A stretch of DNA of 64,000 nucleotides. It comes from Pseudomonadota bacterium (GTDB lineage: Bacteria > Chloroflexota > UBA6077 > JAJPGT01). Below are positions 62,199 to 64,000 of this stretch, piece by piece (positions within the stretch are counted from its first letter, which is position 1; every line of letters begins with the position of its first letter). The position numbers and the translations under genes were made by a program. The stretch covers positions 1 to 64,000 of the forward strand of contig JAJPGT010000064.1 of the NCBI GenBank assembly GCA_021325655.1, written 5' to 3'. The notes below the pieces were generated by a model. It worked only from the letters and a program-made list of their open reading frames with translations, searched no databases and was not told where the DNA came from.

Positions 62199-63428
62199 CT
62201 ACAGCACTCCATTCAGCAACAGGTCGTGCAGGTCGCTGTTGCACACCCCGCTGGCGTGCCAGGCCGCGTAGCGGGGGCTGAGCGGATGGCTAACGACGAT
62301 CGGGACGATCTGCTCGTGACGGCCACCGTGGGAGCGGAGTCCGCTGGCGACAAGCGAGAGGTCGTGCTTGGCGCGGGACTTTCCGAGCGCGGTGCGGGCG
62401 TCTGAGGCGACAGATAGGTCGCCGATGCGGTCGGCCGGGTGCTGGTAGATCACCGCCGCCTCGTCACGGACATACACCTCCTCCACCCCATCCAGGGCGG
62501 CGAAGGCGTCGCGGGCGCGCACCCGGTCGCGCTCGGGTAGGTGGACCCAGGCAAAGGAGCCGAGCGCGCCATGGTGCACCACGTAGGGATCGGTGATCGG
62601 TAGGACGACGTGGTACTCGCGGATACCGACGGATTCCAGGACGTCCTCCAGGTAGTGGACGCGGGGAGAGCCGTCCGGGTTCTGCTTCGGATTCATCCCG
62701 TGATCGGCCGTGATCCCGACGACGTAGCCGAGGTCCAGGTATTCGCCAAGCAGCTCGTCGAAGCGACGGTAGAACTGGTCCGCCATTGGCCCTCCCGGCG
62801 GCTGCTTGTGCTGGACGTAGTCGGTGAGCGAGACGTACAGCAGATCCAGCGGGCCGACGGCGCGAGAGACGGCCAGGCCGATCTCCAGCGCGTAGTGGCT
62901 CATGTCCCACTCGTAGGGGCCGGGGTTCTTGCGGCCGACCAGCCCAACCAGGTCGTCGATGCCGAGCTGCGGCAGCGGGAACTGGTGCGCCTTCTCGGCG
63001 CTGGTAGAGGGCACTGCGCCATCAGCGAGCAGCCGGCGCAACTTGTCCTTGGCAGTGACGCAGAGCACCCGACAGCCGGCACGCTGTAGCTCGGCGTGGA
63101 TCGTTGGGGCACGCAGGAAGGAGGGATCGACGAGCTGCACCTCCTCGCCGGAAGGGTCCAGGTAGTGGTTGCCCGGGACGCCGTGGACGACAGGCGGGGC
63201 GCCGGTGACGATGGAGAGGTTGTTCGGGTTGGTGAGCGAGGGCATCTGGCTCCTCCCGCGGTGGTAGGCCCCACCGCGGGCCAGCATCGTATGCAGGCGT
63301 GGCATCAGCCCCCGCGCCAGCGCATCGTCCAGGTACTCCGGAGCGCAGCCGTCGATGGTGATGGCGAGCGTGGGCCGCTGGGGCAGGCGGTAGTCGCGGC
63401 CATTGATAGTGATCGTCTCAGTGGGCAT
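62199..63428 (-). CDS. phnA: Phosphonoacetate hydrolase
   Basis: 409 aa from ATG 63428, overlapping the phnW end by 11 bp. Alkaline-phosphatase-superfamily zinc site: LAITIDGCAPEYLD (Asp), SQMPSLTNPNNLSI with the Thr nucleophile, LLYVSLTDYVQHK (Asp, His), VVGITADHGMN (Asp-His) and LRSHGGRHEQIVP (His). It cleaves phosphonoacetate to acetate and phosphate. It works directly on the product of PhnY. Length and motif spacing are normal. Confidence 0.93.
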   Translation of the reverse strand: MPTETITINGRDYRLPQRPTLAITIDGCAPEYLDDALARGLMPRLHTMLARGGAYHRGRSQMPSLTNPNNLSIVTGAPPVVHGVPGNHYLDPSGEEVQLVDPSFLRAPTIHAELQRAGCRVLCVTAKDKLRRLLADGAVPSTSAEKAHQFPLPQLGIDDLVGLVGRKNPGPYEWDMSHYALEIGLAVSRAVGPLDLLYVSLTDYVQHKQPPGGPMADQFYRRFDELLGEYLDLGYVVGITADHGMNPKQNPDGSPRVHYLEDVLESVGIREYHVVLPITDPYVVHHGALGSFAWVHLPERDRVRARDAFAALDGVEEVYVRDEAAVIYQHPADRIGDLSVASDARTALGKSRAKHDLSLVASGLRSHGGRHEQIVPIVVSHPLSPRYAAWHASGVCNSDLHDLLLNGVL

Positions 63429-64000
63429 CGGCCACACTCCCGGCGGCGCTGGCGACGGAGCGCTGGCTATCGAGCGCTCGCTCCAGCGAGGCGACGAAAC
63501 CCTGCAGCGCCTCGATCGCCAGGGCCCCCAGGGCGCAGATGCGGAAGGTGGTTTTCGCCGCATCGCCCAGCCCGGCGTAGATCACGTAGCCGTCGGCCTT
63601 CACCGCGTCGTGCAGCGGCTCGTAGGCGACCCCGGGCGGGAGGCGCAGGCTGCGGACGGAGCCGGAGCGGTGCTCCGGGGGTACCTGCACCTCCAGCCCG
63701 AGGCGGGCGAATTCGCGGTCCAGGTAGGCCATACGGGCCCGGTAGTACGCCTTGCGGTGCTCCAGCCCTTCGTCGAACAGCTCGTCCAGCGCCGCCTCCA
63801 GACCATAGAGCGCCGGGATGGCCGGGGTGAAGGGGACGGAGCGCTTCGCCTGCGCCGTGAGATAGTTGGCGAGGTCGAAGTAGAGCGAGCGGGGCGGAAC
63901 CTCCGCAGCGCGCTGCTGCCCGCGCGGGGAGACCAGGACGAATGCTGCCCCGGGCAGGCCGTGCAAGCACTTGTTGGAGGTGGAGGCGACGAAGTCGATC
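63418..64000 (-). CDS. phnW: 2-aminoethylphosphonate:pyruvate transaminase, C-terminal part (cut by window end)
   Basis: 193 codons to the window edge; the N-terminal half is missing. The PLP-binding Lys lies in STSNKCLHGLPG at the very edge. After it come YFDLANYLTAQAKRSVPFTP, ALYGLEAALDELFDEG and VIYAGLGDAAKTTFRICALG, all typical of PhnW. It moves the amino group of 2-aminoethylphosphonate to pyruvate, giving phosphonoacetaldehyde and alanine. First gene of phnW-phnA-phnY in the part seen. Confidence 0.93.
   Translation of the reverse strand, partial: IDFVASTSNKCLHGLPGAAFVLVSPRGQQRAAEVPPRSLYFDLANYLTAQAKRSVPFTPAIPALYGLEAALDELFDEGLEHRKAYYRARMAYLDREFARLGLEVQVPPEHRSGSVRSLRLPPGVAYEPLHDAVKADGYVIYAGLGDAAKTTFRICALGALAIEALQGFVASLERALDSQRSVASAAGSVADAH

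Overview
GC-rich DNA, with a gene set pointing to Chloroflexota, most likely class Thermomicrobia (Sphaerobacter/Thermomicrobium type). This is inferred from an HspR-controlled dnaK, an archaeal-type phosphoglycerate mutase, a two-subunit CoA-transferase, Pro/Thr/Ala-rich linkers on exported proteins, many GTG starts and tRNA genes without an encoded CCA. No 16S rRNA gene is present, so the placement is provisional. Most lines of long antisense reading frames are GC-rich shadows and are left out.

Layout. 0-10.3 kb: a cut-off nucleotidyltransferase, comM, a frameshifted NTF2-like remnant, a secreted glycosidase-like protein, apgM, a CoA-transferase pair, then hspR-dnaK facing grpE across a mirror-image promoter/operator. 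10.3-17 kb: tRNA-Gly(CCC), a duplicated-domain lipoprotein, a GAF histidine kinase/NarL-type regulator pair, a PPOX protein, and an SDR/QueA-like/VOC run. 17.2-22.5 kb: a stress island on the minus strand with four Hsp20 proteins, a VLRF1/Vms1-like release-factor homologue, a sigma factor, a degenerate phosphoesterase-fold protein and a PadR repressor with an AT-rich palindrome at its promoter. This is the most interesting block. 23-39.7 kb: a mostly housekeeping run with a DMT exporter, DedA, an aminotransferase, map, coaE, a C45 hydrolase, a PHP phosphoesterase, uvrC, a Tat-exported amidase, murE, a J-like membrane protein, thrC, aspartokinase and a LysM protein. 39.8-40.6 kb: tRNA-Thr(CGT) whose 3' end is repeated 167 bp downstream, next to a broken SDR fragment; this looks like an old integration site. 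40.6-44.6 kb: an efeUOB-type iron operon led by a bifunctional-nuclease-like gene behind a perfect 11-bp inverted repeat. 44.7-60.6 kb: a catabolic island of amidohydrolases (D-aminoacylase type, hydantoinase type and four others), an NMT1/SsuA-type ABC importer, an SDR, an EamA exporter, a glutamine-amidotransferase-like protein and a nitrilase-family amidase. 60.7-64 kb: the phosphonate operon phnW-phnA-phnY, with phnW cut by the window end.

How the parts work together. The heat-shock genes at 7-10 kb are under an HspR/HAIR-type switch. The second chaperone island at 17-22 kb lacks a visible HAIR box and instead carries its own sigma factor and PadR regulator, so the two proteostasis blocks are probably controlled separately. 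The amidohydrolase island plus importer probably brings in and opens cyclic amides or N-acyl compounds as nitrogen/carbon sources. PhnWAY converts 2-aminoethylphosphonate through phosphonoacetaldehyde and phosphonoacetate to acetate and phosphate. The efe genes form a high-affinity iron uptake module.
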